This document shows positions 22,951-31,452 of a stretch of 64,000 nt of DNA, in pieces. Location: assembly GCA_029339505.1 (NCBI GenBank), contig JAQISU010000115.1:12158501-12222500 (forward strand), read 5' to 3'. The position numbers were made by a program, and so were the translations under genes. The notes under the pieces were generated by a model. The model was not told the DNA's origin. It saw only the letters and a list, made by a program, of their open reading frames with translations, and did not search any database. The first letter of the stretch is position 1; every line of letters starts with the position of its first letter. This DNA is from Unio delphinus (Eukaryota > Mollusca > Bivalvia > Unionida > Unionidae).

Positions 22951-23502
22951 TTAGTCACTATGGTGACCATCAACGTGTTCCACTAATTCTTCAATAAAAT
23001 CTAGATATGTTGCAATATCCATGATACCACCTTGAAATAACCTCCTACAAATATCAGCAGCTTCATTGATTATTTCTGGTGAGTTATTTCCAGCTCGTTT
23101 TCCTCCTACAAGTATTTCTAATCGTGCTATATCACCAAGAATATTACCAGGACATGAAATTGCAGGCAATTTCGCTGATATCCCACTCCCAAACGTCTCA
23201 ACGGGGGAAGATTCCTCATCGTCAATTGCACCTTGTGTATCTATGCTTGGATTGGGTTTTGATTTTTTAGGTGAGTAGGATATTTTCTTTGAAGATTGTT
23301 TCCGCCGCTGCAATTTTTGTGGTTTTTGTTGTTGTTTTAGATCTTCATATTGATTGAATACTTCACCTATTTTTTTCATGTATCCAATGTATGATGTATC
23401 TTCTTTTGGTCTAATCTGACTTTTTCCAGTTTTTATTTTATAAATCACATCAGCCCAATGTTGCATATTTTTAATATATCCATGTTGCCTTGGTTTCAAC
23501 AT
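22951..23502 (-). CDS. Conserved Maverick structural protein, C-terminal part (183 aa)
   Basis: N-terminal helix (HWADVIYKIKTGKSQ), a Gln/Lys-rich low-complexity linker, then a conserved C-terminal module of about 60 residues (LGDIARLEILVGGKRAGNNS to ICRRLFQGGIMDIATYLDFI). That module is familiar from Maverick-type elements, but its role is unknown to me. The start codon overlaps the stop of the 23496-24020 gene by seven bases at an A7 run. In element 2 the two parts are one continuous frame, so here the protein may be made by slippage or by re-initiation at the overlapping ATG. Confidence 0.7.
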   Translation of the reverse strand: MLKPRQHGYIKNMQHWADVIYKIKTGKSQIRPKEDTSYIGYMKKIGEVFNQYEDLKQQQKPQKLQRRKQSSKKISYSPKKSKPNPSIDTQGAIDDEESSPVETFGSGISAKLPAISCPGNILGDIARLEILVGGKRAGNNSPEIINEAADICRRLFQGGIMDIATYLDFIEELVEHVDGHHSD

Positions 23503-24020
23503 TTTTTTATATTTTCATAATTCGTAACAACAAACACAGGAATTTCTGCTGGATTAGTTTTATTAATTGTTGCTATCACCTCCTCGTTAAATCTCTCCTG
23601 TAAACCCTCTACTATTCTTTTTGATTCAAGTGGGTCTTTTCGAGATTCATCAATAACATCAATACCACTTTGTCGTTGTATTTCCATCTGAGTTTCCATA
23701 TCACCTGAAAGTTTTTGTATAGCCCGTTTTGTTTGTTCAGTTTCAATTGCTATTTTTTCAAGTTCACCAAGAAGAGGTCTCTCTACTCGTTTCCCCTGTT
23801 CAGGGACATCTCCGTATATAGCTCGTTCAGTAGCTTTTTTCACATCTGTAGTTGCAGCAACAATCGGTTCAAAGAGTTCCTGTGTATCAGTAGAAAAATC
23901 AGTCTGAGTTAATTGCCGCTGCTGAAGTTTTTCACGTATTCGATCACGAATAGGTAATAATTTATTAATATCATTCAGTCGTTGTTTTGTGTTACGTGTA
24001 GTCAGTGATGTTCCTACCAT
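23496..24020 (-). CDS. Conserved Maverick structural protein, N-terminal part (174 aa)
   Basis: Start chosen at the ATG at 24020 (MVGTSLTTR) because the element 2 homologue starts MVNEALTTR; an upstream in-frame ATG at 24113 is not conserved. The protein is nearly all helix and coiled coil (RDRIREKLQQRQLTQTDF, LGELEKIAIETEQTKRAIQK). It ends FVVTNYENIKKC at an AAAAAAA run where element 2 reads straight on. Function unknown; position within the capsid block suggests a virion or assembly role. Confidence 0.65.
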   Translation of the reverse strand: MVGTSLTTRNTKQRLNDINKLLPIRDRIREKLQQRQLTQTDFSTDTQELFEPIVAATTDVKKATERAIYGDVPEQGKRVERPLLGELEKIAIETEQTKRAIQKLSGDMETQMEIQRQSGIDVIDESRKDPLESKRIVEGLQERFNEEVIATINKTNPAEIPVFVVTNYENIKKC

Positions 24021-24225
24021 TATTGAAATAGTATCAGTGATGTTAAATTGCAGACAATTCACCGAGTAAAAAAAAATCACTAGATTATACTTCCCTGTTG
24101 TTATACGGGACACACAATTTTACTTCCTCCTGCACAGGTAGTGATTATTCATGTATACAATACAATTACCTGTACCGGTTATACAACAAAGGAGGCTCTC
24201 TACGCGTGGGGCTCAGCTTGCTCCA

Positions 24226-24534
24226 TTAACGTTTAAGTTTTCTACTTTCATACTCAGAACTTAATTGCTTCCGAATATGTTCAACGATGTTACATAATGG
24301 TACAAATATATTAATATCTTCATGGAAAATTAAACTTTCACGGATAAGTTTTTGTAAGCGCTTAATTAAAAAATATTTCTTAGCGAGTACGTATTTTCCA
24401 TTCTGCTCTGCAAATTGTATATCGTCGAAATCGGTCATAATTTGATCACAATCTAACCCTGAACATAACTCAATATTTTGCTCCTTAAGCTTGTTGATTT
24501 CAACAATAACACATTTGAGATTTTCAAGATTCAT
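24226..24534 (-). CDS. Small helical protein of unknown function (102 aa)
   Basis: Start chosen at 24534 (MNLENL) by comparison with MNYEKM in element 2; the frame extends upstream to 24606 through a palindrome, which is unlikely to be coding. Shared features are LxxGLxxDQIxxDFxDIxx in the middle and PLxxIVExIRKxLxxEYE at the end. No recognised family. In element 1 it lies next to the structural block and in element 2 next to the HNH gene, so its transcription unit is uncertain. Confidence 0.6.
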   Translation of the reverse strand: MNLENLKCVIVEINKLKEQNIELCSGLDCDQIMTDFDDIQFAEQNGKYVLAKKYFLIKRLQKLIRESLIFHEDINIFVPLCNIVEHIRKQLSSEYESRKLKR

Positions 24535-24569
24535 ATATATGAAAAGTATATTCGTTAAATTGCTTGAAC

Positions 24570-24588
24570 GAAAATCCAAAGGATTTCC
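24570..24588. repeat. Palindromic micro-repeat upstream of the small helical gene
   Basis: GAAAATCC-AAA-GGATTTCC, one mismatch in eight-base arms. It is in the leader region and is not found near the element 2 homologue. Confidence 0.7.
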
Positions 24589-24606
24589 AAAATGAATTCT
24601 GGACAC

Positions 24607-25513
24607 GCTAAGGTGTTGGTCATCTTAGCATATCCAGAAGCTTAGCGCGATTATAAATGATTATGGTTATATATAATGGATGACGACGGCACAATTACAC
24701 ATCACCGTTTTGAACCCCCTTGGTGTTTATACATCAAGCGACGCTCAACGGTTACACAGACATACACAACAATAGATTATAGGCGATTATGGTATTCAAT
24801 GCAATGAATGACGACAGCACAACAATAGATTATAGGCGATTATGGTATTTTACAATGACAATGGATGACGACGGCACAACAATAGATTATAATAACAATG
24901 GTATTTACAATGAATGAATTGAATTGATTCAATGACAATGGTTATGAATGACGACGGCACAACAATAGATTATAACGTGAATGAATTGATTCAATGACAA
25001 TGGATGACGGGGTGGCTCTACATTCATACGTGATCATTACAACCTATATAAAACCTAAGTTGTATGAATAACAAAAGATATCCATACACCAGGAAGTGTA
25101 TGGGTTGTAATGATCACATGTATGATTTTCAAACGCGAAAACCCCACTAGTATAAAACGATTTTATGGTATATAAGCCGCTGTTAGAGACTAACAGTGCA
25201 GCGGTGGTGTAGTGATTTTATTGTTTGTTATGTTTAAAAGCGATCACTGACAACGTTGAAGTACACATGATACTTGGCGCAGACACTAAAAAAAGAATTA
25301 AATACGACGTGTATATAAAACAGTTCTGTTAATGCTTGAAAAAAGACGAAATGATTATATTCTGTTGAGATTCATAATAGCGAAACCAACCAATCAAAAA
25401 CCACCAAAACAACAACAGTGTTTCAACGATAACTCTGTCATTGGTGATTTGTCACACACGCGTTACCTAACGGAGTTATCTCCGTTAATTGCAAAGCAAT
25501 TTCCAATGCAAGA
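24607..25513. promoter_or_regulatory. Element 1 control region with direct repeats, inverted repeat and TATA-like boxes
   Basis: No convincing gene. Between 24679 and 25011 the phrase GATGACGACGGCACAA recurs with variants (24682, 24812, 24868, 24950), three of the copies followed by CAATAGATTATA. At 25025-25044 and 25103-25124 are inverted arms (GGTTGTAATGATCAC with CATACGTGATCATTACAACC) separated by a TATATAAAACC box. At 25177-25204 there is a hairpin, CTGTTAG-AGA-CTAACAG. Further TATATAA boxes lie near 25170 and 25313. The architecture suits an origin plus promoter, but this is inference. Confidence 0.65.
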
Positions 25514-26011
25514 TTATATAGTTACATAAGTAAATTGAATTTTTTGTCCATTTATTTTGGAAATCACCGAATTTTGTACTCCTTCTGCAACAAATCGTAC
25601 TGATGATATACAAATATCGAAATACCTACCAGCTGAAGACAGAGATTGAAATACTATCTCCGTGTTATTTTCAGTATTAAACGATCTTACGGGTCTAGCA
25701 TTTTTCGAGTGTTTCCCACTCTTACCTCGTTTGGTGTTTTCGCGTTGTATAATAGCTTGTAGATTCGATAAAGAATTATTAGTCTTAATGCGATCAATAT
25801 GATCAATAACAAACCCATCCTTGATCAATCCGTTAAATACTTCATAGACGAAACGATGATTGAGATATATTTTTCCTGCAGCAGTAAACATCAAATATCC
25901 TTGATTACTCAGAGTACCAGCCGACTTCTTGAGTCTACTGTGTCTAACAACACCATCACGAGAAGCTTCGTAATTTTCAATAACAGGATGTCTTTGAAAT
26001 TCTTGGCTCAT
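25514..26011 (-). CDS. NUMOD4/HNH/NUMOD1-type endonuclease (165 aa)
   Basis: Homing-endonuclease-like layout. A NUMOD4-like start (HPVIENYEASRDGVVRHSRL) leads into an HNH core (LNHRFVYEVFNGLIKDGFVI followed by DHIDRIKTNNSLSNL), with the His and Asn expected of HNH_3. The NUMOD1-like DNA-binding tail (PVRSFN, then SLSSAGRYFDICISSVRFV) completes it. It would nick or cut DNA; in a virus it may act in replication, packaging or self-spread. The copy in element 2 is also intact, so the gene is under constraint in both elements. This is separate from the HNH domain at the end of the polymerase gene. Confidence 0.85.
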   Translation of the reverse strand: MSQEFQRHPVIENYEASRDGVVRHSRLKKSAGTLSNQGYLMFTAAGKIYLNHRFVYEVFNGLIKDGFVIDHIDRIKTNNSLSNLQAIIQRENTKRGKSGKHSKNARPVRSFNTENNTEIVFQSLSSAGRYFDICISSVRFVAEGVQNSVISKINGQKIQFTYVTI

Positions 26012-26028
26012 TTGTATACAATATACTT

Positions 26029-26379
26029 CTATTTGTCTAATTCATTATTTGGTTGAGATATAACATTGGGAAATCTTTCTATGTAGTCCTGGGCGGTTTT
26101 TATGATTTTGCCGTTGGCAACGTCATTGACGTCATTGACAGAGTCAGGATTTTTTATTCTTCGCTTGTCATAATAACGCTTCAACTCTCTATAACGCCTA
26201 CCCCTGCAATTGACACATAATTGTGAATTGTCTCTAACACCTACCCGGCAATGGGTGCATGGGAGAGGACCTTTTGAGCCGTTTCTCACGCTTTGCATAT
26301 GATACCCACAGAATTCATTTCTGCATGATTTGCTACACGGGGTTGTTGATCCAATCATAAGCCATTTGCAGTGATTCAT
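26029..26379 (-). CDS. Cys-rich zinc-binding protein (116 aa)
   Basis: Residues about 3-27 carry a C-x10-C-x3-C-x4-C-x2-H pattern (MNHCKW...CSKSCRNEFCGYH), like small zinc motifs of large DNA viruses. A zinc ribbon follows (CTHC...CVNC at about 41-58), then a basic segment RGRRYRELKRYYDKRR. Probably DNA- or RNA-binding, perhaps a transcription regulator. It is divergently transcribed from the polymerase gene over 43 bases. Confidence 0.7.
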   Translation of the reverse strand: MNHCKWLMIGSTTPCSKSCRNEFCGYHMQSVRNGSKGPLPCTHCRVGVRDNSQLCVNCRGRRYRELKRYYDKRRIKNPDSVNDVNDVANGKIIKTAQDYIERFPNVISQPNNELDK

Positions 26380-26422
26380 TATATAAAAAACTTTTTATTT
26401 AAATACTTGTTTTAATTATAAT
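26380..26422. promoter_or_regulatory. Divergent promoter between zinc protein and polymerase genes
   Basis: 43 bases, very AT-rich. ATTTAAATACTTGTTTTAAT is kept almost base for base in element 2 (56059-56100), although third-codon positions nearby vary, so it is a likely two-way promoter core. Confidence 0.6.
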
Positions 26423-29400
26423 ATGAAGAAATTCAAGAGATTATCGAAAATTACGCCTTTTAAAAATGATAGCATGAAGGAGTTCAAGAGATTATCTAAA
26501 ATTAATCCTCGATTTAATCTCGATAGAGTCTCTGTTAAACCAAAACGTCTAAAGGACAATAGCATGAAGGAGTTCAAGAGATTATCAAAAATTTCGCCTT
26601 GGGAAAATGCTAGTTTTAATCTCGATATGAAGGAGTTTCAGAGATTATCGAAAATTTCACCTTGGAAAAATGCTAGATTTAATCTCGATAGAATCTCTGA
26701 TATACCAAAAAGTCTAATAGATGACAAAACCCTGTTGAGTAAAATCAGAGAGTGTTTTAATGAATTCTACCGAGACGGTGCAGCACACTGTTGGTCGACA
26801 TTTCGAATTATCGATGAAGATGTCAATATACCCGTAATAGATACTACCATGAACGATACAAGGGCAGCTGAGATAATTTCACACCTTGGCATAAAGAGGT
26901 ATTTTTTTAGAATAAAATTCATTATCGAAGACGAAGGTGAATGGGTTATCAGGGATAAATTTGATCCAATTCTCAAGGATAAAATATTTGTCATTGTGAG
27001 TAGAGATTCCAAACCAGGAATTCTAACTGGAATTGACAAACCATACTACGAGAGATCTTACCCTGTAACAGCAGTTGTTTACGGAATATACCCGATAAAT
27101 GATAAACCTGATATTGCAAAACTAGCACCTATGAAAACGTCGTCATCGTTGAATTGTGTAGCAACACGTGTAATGGAACACTTCACAAATGCATCCCGAG
27201 GAAATAAACTAACCGATCTGCGACGTAGGAAAATAACCGAATGGGAACTGACAGTGAAACAGCACGGTGCAAAGATTTCCGATATAGCTAAATTAGAAGC
27301 ATCATTAAGATTCCCAATAACCGTTATGACGATAACCGGAGAAGTATTACACGAACCGAAATATAACAAAAATGGAGCGCCAATTGAAATTATTGATCAT
27401 AACGAACACGCGTGGACACCTGCAGTAAATGTATTTCCACGAGAACGAATCGTGAGATATATCCCGGAGGAATTTTCCGGGGATGTTTCCTATGAAGAGA
27501 AATTATTCGATGTTATTCACGCGTTATGTAAAGATGATCCTGTGTCAGTGTGGTTACTTAGAAGTGATGAAGATCCCGAAATAGGATTCGGTCATTTTGT
27601 AAGACCAAATGGTGAATTATATCGCGTTGAAGAGTTAGATACTAGAATGAGAAAAATCGCTAATGAATTTTCACCGAAGAGTTTCCATGAAAAACTACTC
27701 ACGAATAGTTTTACTATTCCATCAGTGGTAGCTCACTTTGCAAGAGAGAAAAACTCATGGAGTCCAACACGAAGTGATTTTCTCGAGGATGTTAAATCGA
27801 GCTGCGTCGAATTTGGTCATGGAGGACTGTGGAATACAAAATACTCACGTGATGGTATGACTTCAATTGATATATCCGCGTGTTATCCTGGAAGTTTTCT
27901 CGGGTATGGGGAATGTAGTAACTATTTTAAACGATTTGGACACCCCACGCATGAAATGAATCGTGTTGCGATTAATGGTCGTTCGCCTGATTTTGATTTA
28001 ACCGGATTCGCTCGTGTGATATCACTCAAATTCGCTGCAGGGTTACATCCGTGTAGTTATGTTTGGCTTGGTAGACACCTATCTGAAAAGGCGTGGATGC
28101 CAATAGTGTTACTTCGATATATGATTGATTGTGAGATGTTACAATTGTTAATTGTCGGTGAAGCTATTATATGCTATCACGCGCAGAAGGATGTTTGGTT
28201 ACCACAACCCGATTTAGATAGAATAATTGATGAAATACGAAAACAGTTTCCAGATGCAAAATCAAAGATTTTAAATGAAGAAGAAATCATGAAATTGTCT
28301 ATGCAGTTATTTGAAATTAAAAACAAAGAAGCCAAAGATTTCGGACGAAAAATAATTGGTAAATTTACCCAGGGTGGAAGATATGACAATGCAAAATACT
28401 CTTCGCGGTTGATCATAGACAACGCAGAATACGATTTTATTGTGGCGAATTTAACGAAACATGGAAAACTTGTATCCCGTAGGGATGTTTTTCTATCCAA
28501 CGGTGAGAAATCAGGTACGGTTGTTACCTACTGTGATGGATATAGTTCCCAGTATGCACATTTGAGAAGTTCTATGCTCGGTTATTCTATTATTAATCTA
28601 TTTTCGATGATAAATAGATTTCCAGATACCGCGGTTAGAGTAGCTACTGATTCGATGTATATACATAACAAATACAGATCAGCTGTAGCGGCATTCACAG
28701 ATCCCGAGAAAGCGTGGGGACGTTGGCGATTTAAAAAGGAAAAACTACACGAGTATTGTGAATCCGCAGATGTTGCCAACGACGATAAATATCTTTGTTG
28801 TAACCGTATTGAAATTCAATCAGAATTTTCTAATGCACCACCAGTATCTGATCCCGTATGTAGATACAAGACATTTTATTTAAACGGTTGTGGTGGGTCA
28901 GGAAAGACAACTCGTGCAATCGAATTATTTCGTCGGTCAACCATGATTGTGTTAACACCAACTCACAGACTCGCCAGAGAGATGATAGTGCGGGGAGTAA
29001 AAGCCTGTACTTATCACAGCTTCTTTAGATGGAAAGGCGATATATGGACTCCTGATCGAATGGGCGATAAATTCATTCCTGAAATCATAATCTGGGATGA
29101 AATATGCACTGTATCGTTGAGTGTATTACAGACATTTCTCGAATGGTTGTTATTGAAAACTACAAAAATCGTCATGTGCGGGGATCACGGTCAACCACCG
29201 CCATTTGTTGGTGGATCTCCACATGAATGGCTAAAGGGTTTTGTAGATTATTATGAAGAAATTACCACTGATTATAGATCACTTGATGAACAATTACGAG
29301 AGTTCAAAACGCTAATTAGATTACAACCGGATAGAATCCAATGTGAAATAGCGCGTGAAATAATTTCAGAAACTTCCATGAATGATTTTTGGGAAACATG

Positions 29401-30151
29401 GAAGCCAGATGATTTAATAATCGCGAGTAGAAAAATAGTCAGAGACGCACTTCAGATAAAGTTATTTGAATTGCATAAGTGTAAATTTGCAACACTTCCA
29501 GTGCCGTTGTGTTATAGACCCTCGGATACACGAAAGCAGAATATAGAAGTTGATATTCCTGGACATCAACAAAGGCAGAATTTAGTGTTAAATGATATTG
29601 TGCTAGTTGATATCAGCGTCGTTGAAGATGCATTACGCGCTGATAAATCCCCGTGGACGTTAGGTTATGCAGCGACAATACACTCTTCACAAGGATTAAC
29701 TATCACAGATACAATTGTTTGGATGGTAGATAATCGCATCGAGTGGTCGAATTTAGTTTATCTCGCAGTATCCAGAGTACGGCGAATAAATCAGCTTCGA
29801 AGAATTGTCATTGACGATAATGACACTACAATCAGCGCCGATGATATCACTGGTGATTTTATCACTGGGGATATAATCAGAAAAAAACTCTCTGGTTATA
29901 AACAACAAGATAAAAAAAATAATAGAAAATTTGACATTGATGCTGAATTGATAATTTCACTAAAGCAACAACAGAATAATCACTGCGCAAGTTGTAATTG
30001 TATAATGCGTTGGAGTTGGTCGGATAAAGACCCCCGCCAATTTACCGTAGACAGAAAGAATAGCAGCATTGGTCATACCAACGACAATGTGATGCTGACT
30101 TGTCTTGAGTGCAACAGACGCAAAGGTGCCAGCACCTTAGGTGCTAGTTAA
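26423..30151 (+). CDS. PolB-like polymerase - SF1 helicase - HNH nuclease fusion (1242 aa)
   Basis: The replication protein. Residues 1-100 hold four degenerate copies of KEFKRLSKIxPWKNAxFNLD. About 100-470 is a conserved region of unknown fold, with Cys245 (SLNCVATRV) and His329 (DHNEHAW) reminiscent of an OTU-like layout (weak). PolB-like palm motifs are Asp483 in SIDISACYP (motif A), KIIGKFTQGGRYDNAKYSS near 643 (motif B-like) and Asp743 in VATDSMY (motif C, with Ala where the first Asp usually is). The SF1 helicase has Walker A GCGGSGKTT at 822-830, WDEI with Asp892, GDHGQPPPF at 920, HSSQGLT at 1087 and LAVSRVR at 1114. A C-terminal HNH nuclease (CASC...LECNRR, about 1188-1242) ends the protein. 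Fully open; it overlaps the integrase end by eight bases. Confidence 0.85.
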   Translation: MKKFKRLSKITPFKNDSMKEFKRLSKINPRFNLDRVSVKPKRLKDNSMKEFKRLSKISPWENASFNLDMKEFQRLSKISPWKNARFNLDRISDIPKSLIDDKTLLSKIRECFNEFYRDGAAHCWSTFRIIDEDVNIPVIDTTMNDTRAAEIISHLGIKRYFFRIKFIIEDEGEWVIRDKFDPILKDKIFVIVSRDSKPGILTGIDKPYYERSYPVTAVVYGIYPINDKPDIAKLAPMKTSSSLNCVATRVMEHFTNASRGNKLTDLRRRKITEWELTVKQHGAKISDIAKLEASLRFPITVMTITGEVLHEPKYNKNGAPIEIIDHNEHAWTPAVNVFPRERIVRYIPEEFSGDVSYEEKLFDVIHALCKDDPVSVWLLRSDEDPEIGFGHFVRPNGELYRVEELDTRMRKIANEFSPKSFHEKLLTNSFTIPSVVAHFAREKNSWSPTRSDFLEDVKSSCVEFGHGGLWNTKYSRDGMTSIDISACYPGSFLGYGECSNYFKRFGHPTHEMNRVAINGRSPDFDLTGFARVISLKFAAGLHPCSYVWLGRHLSEKAWMPIVLLRYMIDCEMLQLLIVGEAIICYHAQKDVWLPQPDLDRIIDEIRKQFPDAKSKILNEEEIMKLSMQLFEIKNKEAKDFGRKIIGKFTQGGRYDNAKYSSRLIIDNAEYDFIVANLTKHGKLVSRRDVFLSNGEKSGTVVTYCDGYSSQYAHLRSSMLGYSIINLFSMINRFPDTAVRVATDSMYIHNKYRSAVAAFTDPEKAWGRWRFKKEKLHEYCESADVANDDKYLCCNRIEIQSEFSNAPPVSDPVCRYKTFYLNGCGGSGKTTRAIELFRRSTMIVLTPTHRLAREMIVRGVKACTYHSFFRWKGDIWTPDRMGDKFIPEIIIWDEICTVSLSVLQTFLEWLLLKTTKIVMCGDHGQPPPFVGGSPHEWLKGFVDYYEEITTDYRSLDEQLREFKTLIRLQPDRIQCEIAREIISETSMNDFWETWKPDDLIIASRKIVRDALQIKLFELHKCKFATLPVPLCYRPSDTRKQNIEVDIPGHQQRQNLVLNDIVLVDISVVEDALRADKSPWTLGYAATIHSSQGLTITDTIVWMVDNRIEWSNLVYLAVSRVRRINQLRRIVIDDNDTTISADDITGDFITGDIIRKKLSGYKQQDKKNNRKFDIDAELIISLKQQQNNHCASCNCIMRWSWSDKDPRQFTVDRKNSSIGHTNDNVMLTCLECNRRKGASTLGAS

Positions 30152-31088
30152 GACCCCACGGTGGTAATTGAGTATCGTCAGGAATTACTTGTAATTGTTC
30201 GCGTGTAAATCCTCGCTGAGGGGCAGTTGAATCTAGTTTATAGACTGCTGGTCTACCAGTTGATCGTGTTATAGTAGATATCTTGTGTGCAGTAACACTC
30301 CAAATAGGATCGGTAGCTCTTTTTGTGCCACCTTCAAGCTCTCCTGGTTCGTATAAATACCTAACAGTGACATTACTACCAAGAATTGGTTCTTTGAAAT
30401 CTTTTTGTGGTTGTACGGGTATATACTTTTTTTTAATAGCGTTGTTAGGTTTCATGTTGATTGTTCTAGTAATCTCATTATTGATTGCGGTAACTACACC
30501 TGGTAATCTCTTGACCCATTCACGGGATCGCTTTTCTTGGATGAATTCTTTCGCGTATTGATATCCAAATAATCGCTCAGCAAGTGTCCGATTAAATCGT
30601 TCAACAATTGCCTGATCGCGATGTAGCGCAGTATGCCCTCGTCTGATGGTGACATTATGATGTTTCATCGTTATTAAAACAGCGCCTTGAAATTCCTTAC
30701 CAGGATCAACTTGTAACAGATTTGGCCAGCGTAGTGGACCTCGTCGATAAATCCTTTCAAATGCAGAAGCTACTTCAGTAGATGATTTTGTCTTCAGTGG
30801 TTCCGCTTGTTTGTATCGACTAGCAATATCAACTACGGTTAACGCGTATTTGTAACCGTTGTCATGTGGTAAAAATAGTATATCAGCTTGATGAACTTCA
30901 TTAGGAACGGTCACATCAAAATGCGAGTAGTTAATTCGTTTAGGCGCTGGTAGATAAATTTGCCATATCGCCTGTTTGGATAACCAATTAGCCACAGTAG
31001 CCTTTTTTACTTTTGCAGCGCTAGCGAGTTTACTGATTGCCGCCTTGCCTCTCCAATATCCTTTTGGAGAATAATAAATAGATTCCAT
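30144..31088 (-). CDS. DDE (retroviral-type) integrase (314 aa)
   Basis: Start set at 31088 (MESIYYSPKGYWRG), the first conserved Met in both elements. Catalytic triad by position is Asp69 (HQADILF), Asp128 (LLQVDPGKEF) and Glu163 (QAIVERFNRTL), a D,D-35-E-type spacing. An N-terminal helical region (KLASAAKVKKATVANWLSKQ) looks like a helix-turn-helix. The C-terminal part ends GFTREQLQVIP, the chromo/SH3-like region usual in Maverick integrases. It cuts and joins the terminal repeats into host DNA; the five-base target duplication of element 2 agrees. Intact here, in contrast to element 2. Confidence 0.93.
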   Translation of the reverse strand: MESIYYSPKGYWRGKAAISKLASAAKVKKATVANWLSKQAIWQIYLPAPKRINYSHFDVTVPNEVHQADILFLPHDNGYKYALTVVDIASRYKQAEPLKTKSSTEVASAFERIYRRGPLRWPNLLQVDPGKEFQGAVLITMKHHNVTIRRGHTALHRDQAIVERFNRTLAERLFGYQYAKEFIQEKRSREWVKRLPGVVTAINNEITRTINMKPNNAIKKKYIPVQPQKDFKEPILGSNVTVRYLYEPGELEGGTKRATDPIWSVTAHKISTITRSTGRPAVYKLDSTAPQRGFTREQLQVIPDDTQLPPWGLN

Positions 31089-31092
31089 ATTA

Positions 31093-31452
31093 TTAATTAC
31101 CAGCACCTAACATCAATTTACCCTTCATAGCGGATTTTATCAACCACGAAGCAAACTTTTCTTTAAAGGATTTATCAGGAATAGCATTCAACGCATGAAT
31201 TAATTTCACATCCGCGAGATGTCTATGTTGAAGATTGCTGGTTTTATAAGCAACATCATGAACATGACACGCCTTGTCAATAACGTTTATTGGATATTCA
31301 CCGGGTTTGGGTTGGTTTTGGTCATCAAGTCTGATATCGAGTCTTGTTCCCGGTCCACAATAACTATACCCTGGAAGGTGCTTTTCTCCTGAGTATTTTG
31401 CCCACGGTGTTCCTGGGAGTTTTGCTAACTTGGCTGCAATATCATCTCCTCG
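31093..31452 (-). CDS. Parvovirus-type phospholipase A2 domain, reached by -1 shift
   Basis: The frame encodes LPGYSYCGPGTRLDIRL (calcium loop) and DKACHVHDVAY (catalytic His-Asp), the two signatures of the parvoviral VP1 PLA2 family, which opens endosomal membranes during entry. A basic tail ends MKGKLMLGAGN. The frame is closed upstream by TAG at 31483-31485, and there is no ATG before the active site. It continues the zinc-ribbon gene in the -1 frame at A_AAA_AAC. It is therefore expected as the C-terminal part of a zinc ribbon-PLA2 protein of about 170 aa. The same arrangement holds in element 2. Confidence 0.8.
   Translation of the reverse strand, partial: RGDDIAAKLAKLPGTPWAKYSGEKHLPGYSYCGPGTRLDIRLDDQNQPKPGEYPINVIDKACHVHDVAYKTSNLQHRHLADVKLIHALNAIPDKSFKEKFASWLIKSAMKGKLMLGAGN

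Noticed and set aside
25332..25529. 65-residue plus-strand frame in the element 1 control region after a TATA-like box
   Set aside because: No counterpart in element 2 and no recognisable motif; partly overlaps the 3' end of the HNH gene.
30144..31088. Retrovirus or LTR-retrotransposon origin for the integrase
   Set aside because: No gag, reverse transcriptase or LTRs belong to it; it sits with Maverick capsid, ATPase and protease genes between inverted repeats.
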